Assembly (NCBI RefSeq): GCF_034627025.1
Contig: NZ_CP141048.1
Span: forward strand, 1,252,001 to 1,316,000
Direction: 5' to 3'
Length of the DNA stretch: 64,000 nucleotides
From: Microvirga lotononidis
GTDB taxonomy: Bacteria; Pseudomonadota; Alphaproteobacteria; Rhizobiales; Beijerinckiaceae
Shown here: one piece after another, positions 1 to 8,392 of the stretch
Position numbering within the stretch: position 1 is the stretch's first letter
How the letters are laid out: each line of letters begins with the position of its first letter
Translations under genes and position numbers: made by a program
Notes under the pieces: generated by a model
The model's database searches: none
What the model saw: only the letters and a program-made list of their open reading frames with translations
What the model was told of the DNA's origin: nothing

Positions 1-386
1 TCGCAGGTATGGTCTTAAGATCAGGTGATCCGCTCTACTAAGGCTGACTCAACAACAACGACGAGCCTTTACCGGATTTTTTTAAGTCGGGATGTGGATC
101 TAAGTTTTCTGCCCGCGAAAGAGCGGGACTCCTAAACCTCACGACTACGGTTCTGTATTGAGCATGAGAAGAGGAGCACCGTGTGCCCTTGAGCTGCCGA
201 GACTGAACCTTGGGAGCAGTGGCAAGAGGCAGGTTCAAAGCAGACATTCAAGAATTGGCTTATGGGTGATCTCACGCTTAGCCTGAAAGCGCATCGAGTT
301 ACTCTCTGTGGTGCAGGAATAGCCCTGTCCGTCAGAATGATACTGTTCAATCAGTAATGCGATTATTTTGGGTTAGATCTGGTACG
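1..386. other. Left edge, no gene recognised
   Basis: Short overlapping open frames occur on the minus strand, but none has a convincing ribosome binding site or a recognisable product. The stretch lies downstream of the minus-strand HNH gene ending at 387. I see no clear terminator. Confidence 0.5.
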
Positions 387-1106
387 TCAGTACGCGACCA
401 ATCGCTCCACTTTGTCGAGAATTTGGAGACGATACTGCTCCCGATCATGGCCGTAGTGGAGACGTCTATGGCAATTTGGGCAGACTGCGACTGAATTCTC
501 CGCCTTGTCTGGGCCACCCTCTGCAAGCGGCCGTACATGATGCACCTCAAGGAACGGATCGCCATAGATGTCGAGGAATGGAGCTGGACTGTCGCATGCT
601 TCACAGCGTCCATTGCTAATCTCAAGCACCCACGCTCTGACTTCTGGATCTCTCTTATACTGCATCGACACTGTCGCAACGGCATCGGGTATTTCCCTCC
701 CTTGTGGAGGTTGCACAGGCGGCTTCTTGCCAATGCGGGCCCGAGCGGCCCTCGTACGTTGCTCAAGTTCCGCACCAATTACAACGGGCTCATCGTTCGG
801 TGTGCCGATCCAGGTCCTTTTCTCGAGCATCATACTGATGCGAGTTTTCACACCTTCGCCGACATTTGCGGCTGGCCTATAGCCGGAAAGCCATCTGAGT
901 TGCCGGTCATTTAGTACAGCAGAGATGTTCTGCATGCGAAATTCAACGGAGCTGGCTGTGCGACCCGCCAGCGGTCCGTCTCGAAGTTCGCGGTTCATAG
1001 CTTTCTTGTTAAAGGCCTCCCCACGAATCTCGCGTTCAAGCATTTCAAGATATGCGTTCACAGCCGCTTCGAGTTCCTGGTCCGTCCATCCCCTACCATA
1101 GTCCAT
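387..1106 (-). CDS. HNH endonuclease (McrA-like)
   Basis: A 239-residue protein with a C-terminal HNH nuclease domain. CEACDSPAP supplies the first Cys pair, LEVHHVRPLAEGG the catalytic His-His, and CPNCHRRLHYG the second Cys pair and final His. This order is that of McrA-type HNH nucleases, which cut modified or foreign DNA. The N-terminal ~130 residues are unrecognised; they begin with a segment (WTDQELEAAVNAYLEM) that looks helical and may be a DNA-recognition module. It is the last same-strand gene after the helicase operon, separated from it by about 276 bp, so it could belong to the same defence cluster or be independent. The ATG start at 1106 is the only good one. The fold assignment is secure; the substrate is unknown. 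Confidence 0.85.
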   Translation of the reverse strand: MDYGRGWTDQELEAAVNAYLEMLEREIRGEAFNKKAMNRELRDGPLAGRTASSVEFRMQNISAVLNDRQLRWLSGYRPAANVGEGVKTRISMMLEKRTWIGTPNDEPVVIGAELEQRTRAARARIGKKPPVQPPQGREIPDAVATVSMQYKRDPEVRAWVLEISNGRCEACDSPAPFLDIYGDPFLEVHHVRPLAEGGPDKAENSVAVCPNCHRRLHYGHDREQYRLQILDKVERLVAY

Positions 1107-1382
1107 TTTGCGGCTGTTCTCCGCCTGATATAACTCAGCTCTAGTAACGTAAGATCGGGCGCAAGTCTGCTAATCTCGAGCCTCGACGACCATTAGCAGA
1201 GTTTGCACAACGGCAGTCCAGCATTCCCATGTGCATTGAACTTCCTGCGTAAACCAACATTGCGCGGGAAGTGGCGCCAACCGAGCGTGCAGCAGGCAGG
1301 CCACGATCATGGAAGAGAATGATTGAGCCTGTCTGCGATCGTTTGAGGCGCTCACCCACAGAATTCTCTGGTAGGAAGCAGG
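1107..1382. other. Spacer between helicase and HNH gene
   Basis: Two overlapping minus-strand frames of 61-72 codons are present but look unlike known proteins and show no good ribosome binding site. I treat the stretch as noncoding, or as the remains of a decayed gene between two defence-like genes. Confidence 0.4.
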
Positions 1383-3053
1383 CTAATCGCGGTTCAGAAT
1401 TCGGCGGAGCCGCTCCAAACCCTCTTCAGGAACCTGTTTGATTAGGTTGATCAAGAGATCATCCCCACTTCTTAGGACCTGATCGATGATCACAGTCTTA
1501 TTCGCTTCGCTAGCACGAACCTCATCTTCATCAAGGTCCATTCCTCGCACGATAGCTCCGAGTCGAAGAGCTTCATTGAGTGTAATATCGTACTCGGCGC
1601 GAAACGATGCACCGCAATTTTGGCAGCTGTCTGCGCTGATTGGGTTTAGTTGGCCGCAGTCTTCACAGGTCTTGAAGCGCTCGGATCGAGCTGGAAAGTC
1701 GTTACCGCATTCTGAACAGGACGTTGCAGTCTTGGGATTTTCAGCTCCACATACCCCGCATAGTTTAGTCTGCCTCGGCCTCGACTCATCGACACGATCA
1801 GCTGGCCTCATCTCCATTTCCACGCGCCTTGCATATTCCTCAAGGATGCGGTGGGTTGGCATTACAACGTAAGCTCGAGAATAGTCGTCATCGCCCAGGC
1901 TGCGAACCACTCGCCCCATGGCCTGCCGGAACGCGAGTTCTGTCTGTGCGTAAGGGAGATACACGAGAACACGAAGCCGTTTGATATCCACGCCTTCAGA
2001 GATCATGCTGACGGAAACCAACCACCGCTTATTTGTGTTCTTGAAGCTGGCGATGCGAGCTTCAGCATTTGGAAGTTGGCTATGGACTAGAACGGGCTTC
2101 TCACCATCAAGAATCTCGAGGAGGTCTGCCATGTACTGCGCGACGGGGATGCTAGGTGCAATGATAAGGCCCCCGGCATTTGGGACTGTATCACGCAAAT
2201 CATTCAGCTTGGAAATTCCCCATTCGAGCATCGAAGCTTGATAGGAATTCGTATCCGGCGTGACACCATCGGGTAGATACTTCGGCGTGCATGCAAGTTT
2301 GAAGAAGTCAAGAGCCTGCTGTAGACCCTTGATTCCTTTGAGGCTCTGCGGGATTGAGGGGCTATCCGTTCCAGAAACAGCAATCGCCTCTTCTCCGTTG
2401 TTCACAACAACCGAGAAACGTCCTTCGTGCCGGTGGAAGGTGATCGGCCTACAATAGCCTAACGAAACGGCCTCACCATAAGTAAGCGTATAAGAGCCTG
2501 CCTCTGGATGATCGATACGTCCATGGCTATCAAACGCCAGCCATACAGACTCTTGGCCATCTGATCGGATCGGTGTTCCAGTTAGAATAAGGGCATATTT
2601 CGCTTCCGCAAATGCGCTGTCCGCATCTGTTCCCCAGCTGGCCTGAACTGCTGCGTGATGATGTTCATCGCAGATAATCAGTGTGTTGGAACGCATACAT
2701 ACCTGTTGGAACGCGTCTTGCAGGCCCTGTATCGCAGCCCAGGTAGCGCAGAGGTCTGTACCGTAGTCATCCACCTCCCCATCCGCGCCTGTAACCCTAG
2801 TGACCGGTCTGCCTGTTACGAACTTGAACTCCTCAGCCCATTGGCGGACTACCTCAGCTCTCGGCGCAATTATTATTACGCGGTCGATCTCATTCATTTC
2901 GATGAGACGGCGTGCGATCATTGATGCGCATATAGTCTTGCCTGCGCCGGGAGCTGCGTTGATCAAGAAATGGCGATCCTGCCGAGTCTCGGTGAGCCAA
3001 GTGAGAGCCTTTCTCACTGCTGCGTCTTGCCAGGGCCTAAGCCGGATTGTCAT
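1383..3053 (-). CDS. SF2 DEAD/DEAH-type helicase with C-terminal zinc ribbons
   Basis: A 556-residue superfamily 2 helicase/translocase of the type III restriction (ResIII) kind. Walker A is APGAGKT near residues 34-40, Walker B is DEHH at 129-132, motif III is LTGTP near 155, and motif VI is QAMGRVVRS in the second RecA domain. After the helicase core come two zinc-ribbon-like segments, CGVCGAENP...CSECG and CEDCGQLNP...CQNCG, each with two CxxC pairs. The first 17 bases overlap the end of the upstream mini-HNH gene (3037-3249), so translation is probably coupled. No nuclease domain is visible in this protein, and the neighbouring HNH proteins may supply it. Inference: the motor subunit of a restriction-like anti-phage system. 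I cannot match it to a named system. Confidence 0.85.
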   Translation of the reverse strand: MTIRLRPWQDAAVRKALTWLTETRQDRHFLINAAPGAGKTICASMIARRLIEMNEIDRVIIIAPRAEVVRQWAEEFKFVTGRPVTRVTGADGEVDDYGTDLCATWAAIQGLQDAFQQVCMRSNTLIICDEHHHAAVQASWGTDADSAFAEAKYALILTGTPIRSDGQESVWLAFDSHGRIDHPEAGSYTLTYGEAVSLGYCRPITFHRHEGRFSVVVNNGEEAIAVSGTDSPSIPQSLKGIKGLQQALDFFKLACTPKYLPDGVTPDTNSYQASMLEWGISKLNDLRDTVPNAGGLIIAPSIPVAQYMADLLEILDGEKPVLVHSQLPNAEARIASFKNTNKRWLVSVSMISEGVDIKRLRVLVYLPYAQTELAFRQAMGRVVRSLGDDDYSRAYVVMPTHRILEEYARRVEMEMRPADRVDESRPRQTKLCGVCGAENPKTATSCSECGNDFPARSERFKTCEDCGQLNPISADSCQNCGASFRAEYDITLNEALRLGAIVRGMDLDEDEVRASEANKTVIIDQVLRSGDDLLINLIKQVPEEGLERLRRILNRD

Positions 3054-3249
3054 ATTTAGCTCCCTTGGATGTATTGCATTTCGGGCACAATGCTTGCCCG
3101 TTTTGTAAGATTGTTTCGCCGCCCTTTGAATGAGGACGTACGTGATCCGCGTGGAAGCGCTTCGGAAGCGGTGCCCCGCAGATGGAACACTGGTTTCCCG
3201 CCAGGATTCGGAGAATTGTCCGCTGCCTCTTTGAGAACAGACGCTTCAT
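3037..3249 (-). CDS. Mini HNH endonuclease
   Basis: Only 70 residues, almost entirely one HNH domain: CSICGAPLP, then HADHVRPHSKGG, then CPKCNTSKG. All four zinc Cys residues and the catalytic His are present, so it is probably an active nickase or nuclease that depends on a partner. Its start overlaps the stop of the upstream gene (ATGA at 3246-3249) and its 3' end overlaps the helicase start by 17 bp. This packing suggests a complex made in fixed proportion. The small size fits a nuclease subunit recruited by the SF2 helicase, which is inference from gene order. Confidence 0.85.
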   Translation of the reverse strand: MKRLFSKRQRTILRILAGNQCSICGAPLPKRFHADHVRPHSKGGETILQNGQALCPKCNTSKGAKYDNPA

Positions 3250-3518
3250 CGACTGATCCAGTACTCGGTCATTTGTATTTCGCGGATAGGTAGCTGCTCA
3301 GGCGGCTTGCACACGGCGTATTCATTGATCCGCCGCAAGATCTTCGCCATGGGAACTCGGTCCGACTTTATGAGAAAGCCATCTTTCTTGATGCGGTCGA
3401 ATTCTGCATTCGGGTTTTGTACGCCGAAAAGTAACATGGCTTCTAGCAAGGAGACGCGCTCACCATTTAGCATGTGCTCGCGTAGCGCCATAGAAGGCTG
3501 ATAGCTTGCGTTCGGCAT
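3246..3518 (-). CDS. Small unknown protein in helicase/HNH operon
   Basis: A 90-residue basic protein with no family I recognise. Segments such as LLEAMLLFGVQNPNAEFDRIKKDGF look helical and could form a helix-turn-helix or protein-contact module. The ATG lies one base after the upstream stop (TGAAATG) and the 3' end overlaps the mini-HNH start by four bases. This marks it as a real coupled member of the operon rather than a chance frame. Function unknown; a recognition or regulatory subunit is possible. Confidence 0.7.
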   Translation of the reverse strand: MPNASYQPSMALREHMLNGERVSLLEAMLLFGVQNPNAEFDRIKKDGFLIKSDRVPMAKILRRINEYAVCKPPEQLPIREIQMTEYWISR

Positions 3519-3519
3519 T

Positions 3520-3903
3520 TCAGAAGTCCCACATCCTTTCGTCTACCCCTTGTAAGATAAGTTTTAACTCAAGCCATGCTTCAGGTCTGATACCATCCTC
3601 GTAATCCCCCGTGGCGCACAACCTATTCTCGACGCATGTGACCCGCCACGGCATTCCTTGAAAAGCGACCAAGAGTTCCTGGGAGAAATAGTTAGGGACT
3701 TGCCGCCGCTCCTTCTCAAGAATGTTAATGTATTCTTGTTTGGAAACCTCAACGAGTTGTTGAGCCGCTTGCATAAGCTCAGCGACGGAAAACTCCTCAC
3801 CAAGATGTCGATGCAACTCCTCGAAAACCGAAACTACAAGCCGAATGCCCCTCAATCGAGGTGGCTTCGGTGTGACCTTAGATGGAGTTTCACTGAGGCT
3901 CAC
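3520..3903 (-). CDS. Unknown protein, first gene of helicase/HNH operon
   Basis: A 127-residue protein of unknown family that begins the minus-strand run of four packed genes. It starts with GTG at 3903 after a weak Shine-Dalgarno region. The sequence is charged, with a helical segment around residues 40-70 (LMQAAQQLVEVSKQEYINIL). No catalytic motif, signal peptide or membrane span is seen. Position and coupling to 3246-3518 argue that it belongs to the putative defence module. The start could lie further upstream. Confidence 0.65.
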   Translation of the reverse strand: MSLSETPSKVTPKPPRLRGIRLVVSVFEELHRHLGEEFSVAELMQAAQQLVEVSKQEYINILEKERRQVPNYFSQELLVAFQGMPWRVTCVENRLCATGDYEDGIRPEAWLELKLILQGVDERMWDF

Positions 3904-4623
3904 AGCACTCGACCAGAGGGAAGGAATTTGATCCGGTTCTGGAATATCGTATGCAGCAATCCGCTAGGCAAGTGAAACTAACGATTGAGAACTGATACCG
4001 ATTTACCGCTTGCTGCCGCTCGTAAGAGCTAACTAGTTTGATTCATTCTTCAGGCCTTGGAGTAGAGTGCACCTTCCTAGTTGGACAGTTCAAAGTACAG
4101 CCAAGGGAATGTGTTGCCCTTATGGGATTAGAGCCTGTTTTCGACAGGGGAATTTGTGCAGATTTCGCGTGCGAGCGAGGTGTTCCTAGCTCTTTGGTAG
4201 TGGGGTGCCATCATTCCATAGAGGCTGAGATGTGATGTTCCCATGGAAGGCTGCACAGCACTCACCTGAGGTTAACGGAAGCGCCTTCACCTTTGCTGTC
4301 TTTTTGAGGAGGGCTTGGTCTACTACTCCTAGAATCATAGACATCGTAGGGCTCTAACTTCTTGACTACGGTTCTCTGGGAAAGCTGAAGGCTCCTGTCC
4401 CGAGCTGTTCTATCGTTTGCTCGTGCTATAGGGCATTTCGATTATTCTCATGAGCAGGCCACGATGGATATTCCACAGGAGCCTCCCACGAAGGTTGAAG
4501 TGGTTTTCGCCTATAGGCACCACCGTAAACAACAGCGCGGGCCGATCTTCGTTAGCTTGCTAAAGCAACTTTACAGAACGCTGCCGAACAAGTACACCTT
4601 TACAAGTTAACAAGGTGGGCTTC
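3904..4623. other. Intergenic region between divergent operons
   Basis: About 720 bp between the minus-strand helicase operon and the plus-strand serine recombinase. A 65-codon frame at 4038-4235 has no good start signal and resembles nothing known. The stretch probably contains the promoters of both flanking units and perhaps the recombinase's own site, but I cannot define these by eye. Confidence 0.45.
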
Positions 4624-5295
4624 ATGGCTGTCTACGGTTACACGCGCGTCAGCACACAGACACAAGCGGATGAGGGCGAAAGCCTTGGCGCACAACAGCG
4701 ACGCGTCGAGGGCTATGCTCAAATGATTGACCTCACCGTCAATCGGCATTTCGTGGAGAGAGGCGTCAGTGGTTCAGTGCCCCTCGCTTCCCGTCCTGAG
4801 GGGGCTGAGTTGCTAGCGCTGGTGAAGCCCGGCGACACGATCATTACGCCCAAGCTCGACCGCATGTTTAGATCATCCCTGGACGCTCTGGAGGTTTTGG
4901 GCAAGCTCAAGGCTCGCGGTGTATCCTTACACATGATCGATCTCGGAGGCGATGTAACGGGCAACGGCATCTCCAAGCTGGTCTTCACGATACTGTCCGC
5001 TGTGGCTGAGGCTGAGCGTGATCGCATTCGTGAGCGCATCACTGACGTTAAGAAGGACCAAAAACAACGGGGGCGCTATCTAGGAGGAAAGGTGCCGTTT
5101 GGCTACAAGGTCGGATCTGACGGGGAGCTTGTCGAAGTCGCTGAGCAGCAGCAGGCAATCCGTGAGATGGTCGAGCTTAAAGCCCAGGGAAGGCCACTCC
5201 GCGCAATTTCAGAAGTTATGAAAGCTAAAGGTTACACAATCAGCCACGTTGCGGTGAAAGATATCATCCAGCGGGCTGCTCCTGACCCAATCTAA
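4624..5295 (+). CDS. Serine recombinase (resolvase/invertase family)
   Basis: A 223-residue serine recombinase. The N-terminal resolvase domain begins YGYTRVST, whose Ser is the expected nucleophile, followed by KLDRMFRSSLDAL and an AEAERDRIRERI helix. A C-terminal segment (GGKVPFGY, then a helix-turn-helix ending SHVAVKDIIQRA) matches the start of a recombinase domain but is shorter than in large serine integrases. The ATG at 4624 is preferred over one nine bases upstream because AAGGTGG lies seven bases before it. It may act on the island or on an inverted segment. No recombination site was identified. Confidence 0.88.
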   Translation: MAVYGYTRVSTQTQADEGESLGAQQRRVEGYAQMIDLTVNRHFVERGVSGSVPLASRPEGAELLALVKPGDTIITPKLDRMFRSSLDALEVLGKLKARGVSLHMIDLGGDVTGNGISKLVFTILSAVAEAERDRIRERITDVKKDQKQRGRYLGGKVPFGYKVGSDGELVEVAEQQQAIREMVELKAQGRPLRAISEVMKAKGYTISHVAVKDIIQRAAPDPI

Positions 5296-5303
5296 TCGTC
5301 GCT

Positions 5304-5987
5304 CTAAAGCCTCTCATGTTGGTTGGCCTCGTCGTCAGGAAGGTAGGCCTTGAGAGCTTTGTCGGGAGCGGCCGTCTCCTTCTGGCGCGCATGGTAAGCA
5401 CGCTGTTCTCGACGCTTGTTGGTATAGCGTGATACCAAGCCAGGAGAGATTTCCAGCACACTTGCGATCTGCTCGTGCGGCATGTCTGGATAGTGGTCCT
5501 TCATCCAACATACCTCCTCTTGTGTCGTCAGGGGAGACAATCGCACTGCTTTGAAAGCGATCAGTGTCGCTCGGGCTTCCGCTGGTCGAGGATCGCTGCA
5601 GCGTTCTTGCTGCAAATCAGCAACGGCCTCTTGCCAAACCTGATCGATCAAGACTTGTCCAGACGGACTGATAACATCAAAGGGGTATCCTGATTTTGGT
5701 CTGTTGATCCGTTTCCCAAAACCTTGCTCAACCGCACGCCGCGTCAGCCGATACCAGCCGTGACGTCCTTCTGATTGCAGAAGGCCCATATGGTGCAAAA
5801 TGACCCTGATCTGTTTCGGACCTACATTGTAGAGATGTGCTAGTTCAGTCACTGTCACCCAGTTCCCGAGGCTGACCTCCTTAAGGTCGCCTGTAGAGCG
5901 ATCAAGAGTTTCTGCTGTGTAAATCACGCGATTGAGTCCGTGTCCGAAAAGGCCCGTTCGCTGGGAGCACAAGCTGACTGATGGCAA
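5304..5987 (-). CDS. HTH-domain protein, putative regulator
   Basis: A 227-residue protein with two DNA-binding-like segments: one around residues 44-70 (VTVTELAHLYNVGPKQIRVIL) and one around 168-195 (HEQIASVLEISPGLVSRYTNKR). It converges on the serine recombinase gene, only 8 bp away. The C-terminus is charged and probably disordered. The start is uncertain: the longest frame begins with TTG at 5987, and GTG at 5927 is an alternative. I do not recognise the family. A regulator of island genes is the most economical guess. Confidence 0.6.
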   Translation of the reverse strand: MPSVSLCSQRTGLFGHGLNRVIYTAETLDRSTGDLKEVSLGNWVTVTELAHLYNVGPKQIRVILHHMGLLQSEGRHGWYRLTRRAVEQGFGKRINRPKSGYPFDVISPSGQVLIDQVWQEAVADLQQERCSDPRPAEARATLIAFKAVRLSPLTTQEEVCWMKDHYPDMPHEQIASVLEISPGLVSRYTNKRREQRAYHARQKETAAPDKALKAYLPDDEANQHERL

Positions 5988-6372
5988 GAGCGGTCATTTC
6001 CGGACCTGTAAATGTCATGGGTAATGTATTCAGATCAAAAGACCTGTGGGGCCTCTGACGAGATCGCGCCTACGAAGAAGTCGATCCCTTAGATGAATTT
6101 CACTTGGGCCAGAGTTAGCTTTGAGGTTTTACCTTCCACATCCCACCTTCTCGCAAAAGGATACCGTCGCGATAACAGAATGTGCTGGCAGAGAGGGCAG
6201 CTAGATCTTGGGTGCTTCTAGGCGCAACACACGAGACCAAACGCCAGTATGCGACCCCAGGAGTGGCTTGTGTAGGGCATATGAGCGGTCTCGCAGCATG
6301 CCGAGTGCGTCCGGGTCGAGCAGAGACTATCCCACCGGGCTATTCTCGTAAGCGCACTCGGCATGAACAAGG
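5988..6372. other. Intergenic region with long inverted repeat
   Basis: No convincing gene. A 64-codon plus-strand frame (6182-6376) is low in plausibility and partly overlaps the inverted repeat at 6297-6365. Otherwise nothing recognised. Confidence 0.45.
6297..6365. repeat. 13-bp perfect inverted repeat
   Basis: CATGCCGAGTGCG (6297-6309) is repeated in exact inverted orientation at 6353-6365, separated by 43 bases. It sits just beyond the 3' end of the minus-strand gene ending at 6373, so it could be a terminator stem. The long loop also allows a recombination or protein-binding site. The pairing is seen directly; the role is unknown. Confidence 0.65.
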
Positions 6373-6912
6373 TTAAACGGTGAAGAACGGCACAACCGTA
6401 TCCTCTGGAGAGATCACTTGGACATAGTTATAAAGCACCAAGTTTTCATCGACTTCGAGCGGCGCGTGGCTCCATGCCAGAGCCCAATCCCTCGCTTGGT
6501 GAGAGCGGAGCATAAGGAGAGAACCCTTCCGCGGCAGAGCTGTGACCTCTGTGATCGCATCGATGTAAATATTCGCTCCTGCCATGAACGGACTACCATT
6601 CTCGGGCGTGGGAAGTCGCTCCAGCTCTTGCCGCAGCTTGTCCGTGACCTCCTCATCAGAGCACGCTGGAATGTGGTAGTCGAAATAGCCATGGCGCTCC
6701 TGCTCACCTTCGCCTTCTGTAAAGGAGCAGTGAACGATGAAATGGTACTCACTGGGCGCGCCTCTGACGGCTGAGGCAGCATCTGTTCCGCCATGATCCA
6801 GCTGAGCGACAACCTCTTCGCACTTTTCACTTGGGAGCGTAACACCCATAGAGTTCAGGAGGCTCTGGAGCTGCTCGGCCTTTTGAGCGCAATCGTGAAA
6901 ACGTCCATTCAT
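6373..6912 (-). CDS. Unknown acidic cytoplasmic protein
   Basis: A 179-residue protein with no family I can name. No signal peptide or membrane span is seen, and it is rich in Glu and His (for example HCSFTEGEGEQERHGYFDYH). The start at 6912 is chosen because GAAGGAAAG lies directly upstream of this ATG; a longer frame to 6978 lacks such a site. It is flanked by mobile-element and nuclease genes in element A. It could be an accessory or antidote protein, but there is no direct evidence. Confidence 0.55.
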   Translation of the reverse strand: MNGRFHDCAQKAEQLQSLLNSMGVTLPSEKCEEVVAQLDHGGTDAASAVRGAPSEYHFIVHCSFTEGEGEQERHGYFDYHIPACSDEEVTDKLRQELERLPTPENGSPFMAGANIYIDAITEVTALPRKGSLLMLRSHQARDWALAWSHAPLEVDENLVLYNYVQVISPEDTVVPFFTV

Positions 6913-7058
6913 AATCTTTCCTTCGGCGGTTTGATGTAGATTCATGCTCTGCGGATGAAGAGCGCAAAAACACGACAACTTGCCTAAAGAAAAGATGTCA
7001 GGTTGCCACTTTGCAAGAACGATAATTTGCCGCTAAAATTCCGAATAATACATGACAA

Positions 7059-7075
7059 TTACGTTAGAAACGTAA
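7059..7075. promoter_or_regulatory. AT-rich promoter region with small palindrome
   Basis: TTACGT and ACGTAA flank a 5-base spacer inside a distinctly AT-rich stretch (about 7020-7110) upstream of the gene starting at 6912. It could be an operator for that gene. Weak evidence. Confidence 0.25.
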
Positions 7076-7158
7076 ATACGATATTTTAGATTTATATCAT
7101 AAGGCGTGAAGACATTCTTATGTCCGGTCAGGATCTTCTCTCGATGCCGCCGATCACG

Positions 7159-7698
7159 TTAATCTTCTGACCTCGCGATCTTGTCGCCCTTGCGGGAATT
7201 ACAAGAGAAACATAGGGGCTGTAGGTTATCAGAGCTGTTGCGGCCTCCTTTGCTAATCGGAATGATGTGATCTACCGTGACCACCGTCTTCCTTCCTTTG
7301 GGAAGCGGGATGTCTGCCCAATGCCGCCTGCATCCGGGGCAATAGGCATGCTGCGCTAGGAGATCCAGCCACTCACGAACGCTGTATTCTCCTTCGGCTT
7401 GAATTAGGCGCGCACGGCGGCGTTGAGCAAACACATGCCTGTTACACTCCTTGCACGCTGAGAAGTAGGTGCCTTTGCTCCTGCGAGTGAACCCAGAGTT
7501 AGGTAGAACTCGTCGACAGAGATAGCAGGTGCGGTGCGTTTCCGTGTGTGGGAGCCGCTGCTTGCCGCCTGTCCTGTTCCTAAGGATCTCTGTCAGACAA
7601 TGCCTGCACATGCCGTAGTGCCGGTCGTCCACCCGCTGAATGAAATCGGCCTTTGACCGCTTTTTCGGGCATCGATAGCATGTGCTTGTATTGCCCAT
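7159..7698 (-). CDS. HNH endonuclease with extra zinc-finger motifs
   Basis: A 179-residue protein. The C-terminal HNH domain shows [22 protein letters not shown] and [12 protein letters not shown]. Two earlier cysteine clusters (CYRCPKKR with CRHC, and CYLCRRVLP with CKEC) resemble small zinc fingers that could bind DNA or RNA. The start at 7698 (MGNTST) is preferred because the longer frame to 7761 would run across the divergently transcribed GIY-YIG gene. The two genes are only 33 bp apart and diverge, so they may share a promoter region. Probably defence or mobile-element cargo. Confidence 0.8.
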   Translation of the reverse strand: MGNTSTCYRCPKKRSKADFIQRVDDRHYGMCRHCLTEILRNRTGGKQRLPHTETHRTCYLCRRVLPNSGFTRRSKGTYFSACKECNRHVFAQRRRARLIQAEGEYSVREWLDLLAQHAYCPGCRRHWADIPLPKGRKTVVTVDHIIPISKGGRNSSDNLQPLCFSCNSRKGDKIARSED

Positions 7699-7731
7699 CA
7701 GCCGTCCGCATCTCCATTCTCTGAGCCGACC

Positions 7732-8361
7732 TTGAACAGCCTGACCGAACGCCTGCTCCACCCTGATCGCCTTTACAGCGCGTCAGAAGTACTCGCTCGC
7801 CCAAGTCTCGTCCCTGGGAGTGCTGGTGTCTATGCCTGGTATTTCAGTCAGGTGCCGAGCTTTGTGGATGCTGCTGCCTGTCACAGGCATGGTGATCACA
7901 CGCTCCTGTATGTGGGCATCTCGCCCAAGGCTCCACCGACCAATGGCAAACCTCCAAGCCGATCCACGCTTCGCAAGCGCCTCCAGACCCATTACGGCGG
8001 GAATGCAGAAGGATCGACCCTGCGCCTGACCCTTGGATGCCTGCTGAGCGAACAACTCGGGATCAAGCTGCGGAGGGTTGGAAGCGGCACGCGCTATACA
8101 TTCACGAATCCCGGCGAGCAGGTCTTGGATCGGTGGATGCAAAACCATGCATTTGTCGCTTGGGTGGCCACCGACCGGCCGTGGGAGTTGGAGAGCAGGA
8201 TTCTGTCATCGGGACTATGCCTGCCGCTCAACATAAACGGCAATTCCCAGCCAGAGACGGTGGCTGCGCTCAGTGCCTTACGATCCAAGGCAAAGCAGCA
8301 GGCTAAGAACATGGAAGTCGTTGCGGATAATGGCGGTCCACGAAAGGCTCTAAGATTGTAG
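7732..8361 (+). CDS. GIY-YIG family nuclease
   Basis: A 209-residue protein with a GIY-YIG fold. GVYAWYF (from about residue 32) supplies the first motif, LLYVGISP (about 58) the second, and [11 protein letters not shown] the conserved Arg/His helix. GIY-YIG enzymes make single- or double-strand cuts; many such short proteins are host-encoded or phage-defence nucleases. The start appears to be TTG at 7732; no ATG precedes the domain in frame. It diverges from the HNH gene at 7159-7698 and converges with the methyltransferase gene at 8393. The C-terminal ~50 residues are unassigned. Confidence 0.75.
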   Translation: MNSLTERLLHPDRLYSASEVLARPSLVPGSAGVYAWYFSQVPSFVDAAACHRHGDHTLLYVGISPKAPPTNGKPPSRSTLRKRLQTHYGGNAEGSTLRLTLGCLLSEQLGIKLRRVGSGTRYTFTNPGEQVLDRWMQNHAFVAWVATDRPWELESRILSSGLCLPLNINGNSQPETVAALSALRSKAKQQAKNMEVVADNGGPRKALRL

Positions 8362-8392
8362 GTGCATTCAGCAGACGCTGGCACAGCAGCCT

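Noticed and set aside
1141..1359. Two short minus-strand frames between helicase and HNH
   Set aside because: No start signal and no recognisable product.
4038..4235. 65-codon plus-strand frame
   Set aside because: No ribosome binding site, no family resemblance, and isolated.
138..4375. Shared 12-mer GACTACGGTTCT near 140 and near 4363 as possible element ends
   Set aside because: A 12-bp identity is expected by chance in 64 kb, and no other end features accompany it.
6182..6376. 64-codon plus-strand frame
   Set aside because: It runs through the inverted repeat at 6297-6365 and has no supporting signal.
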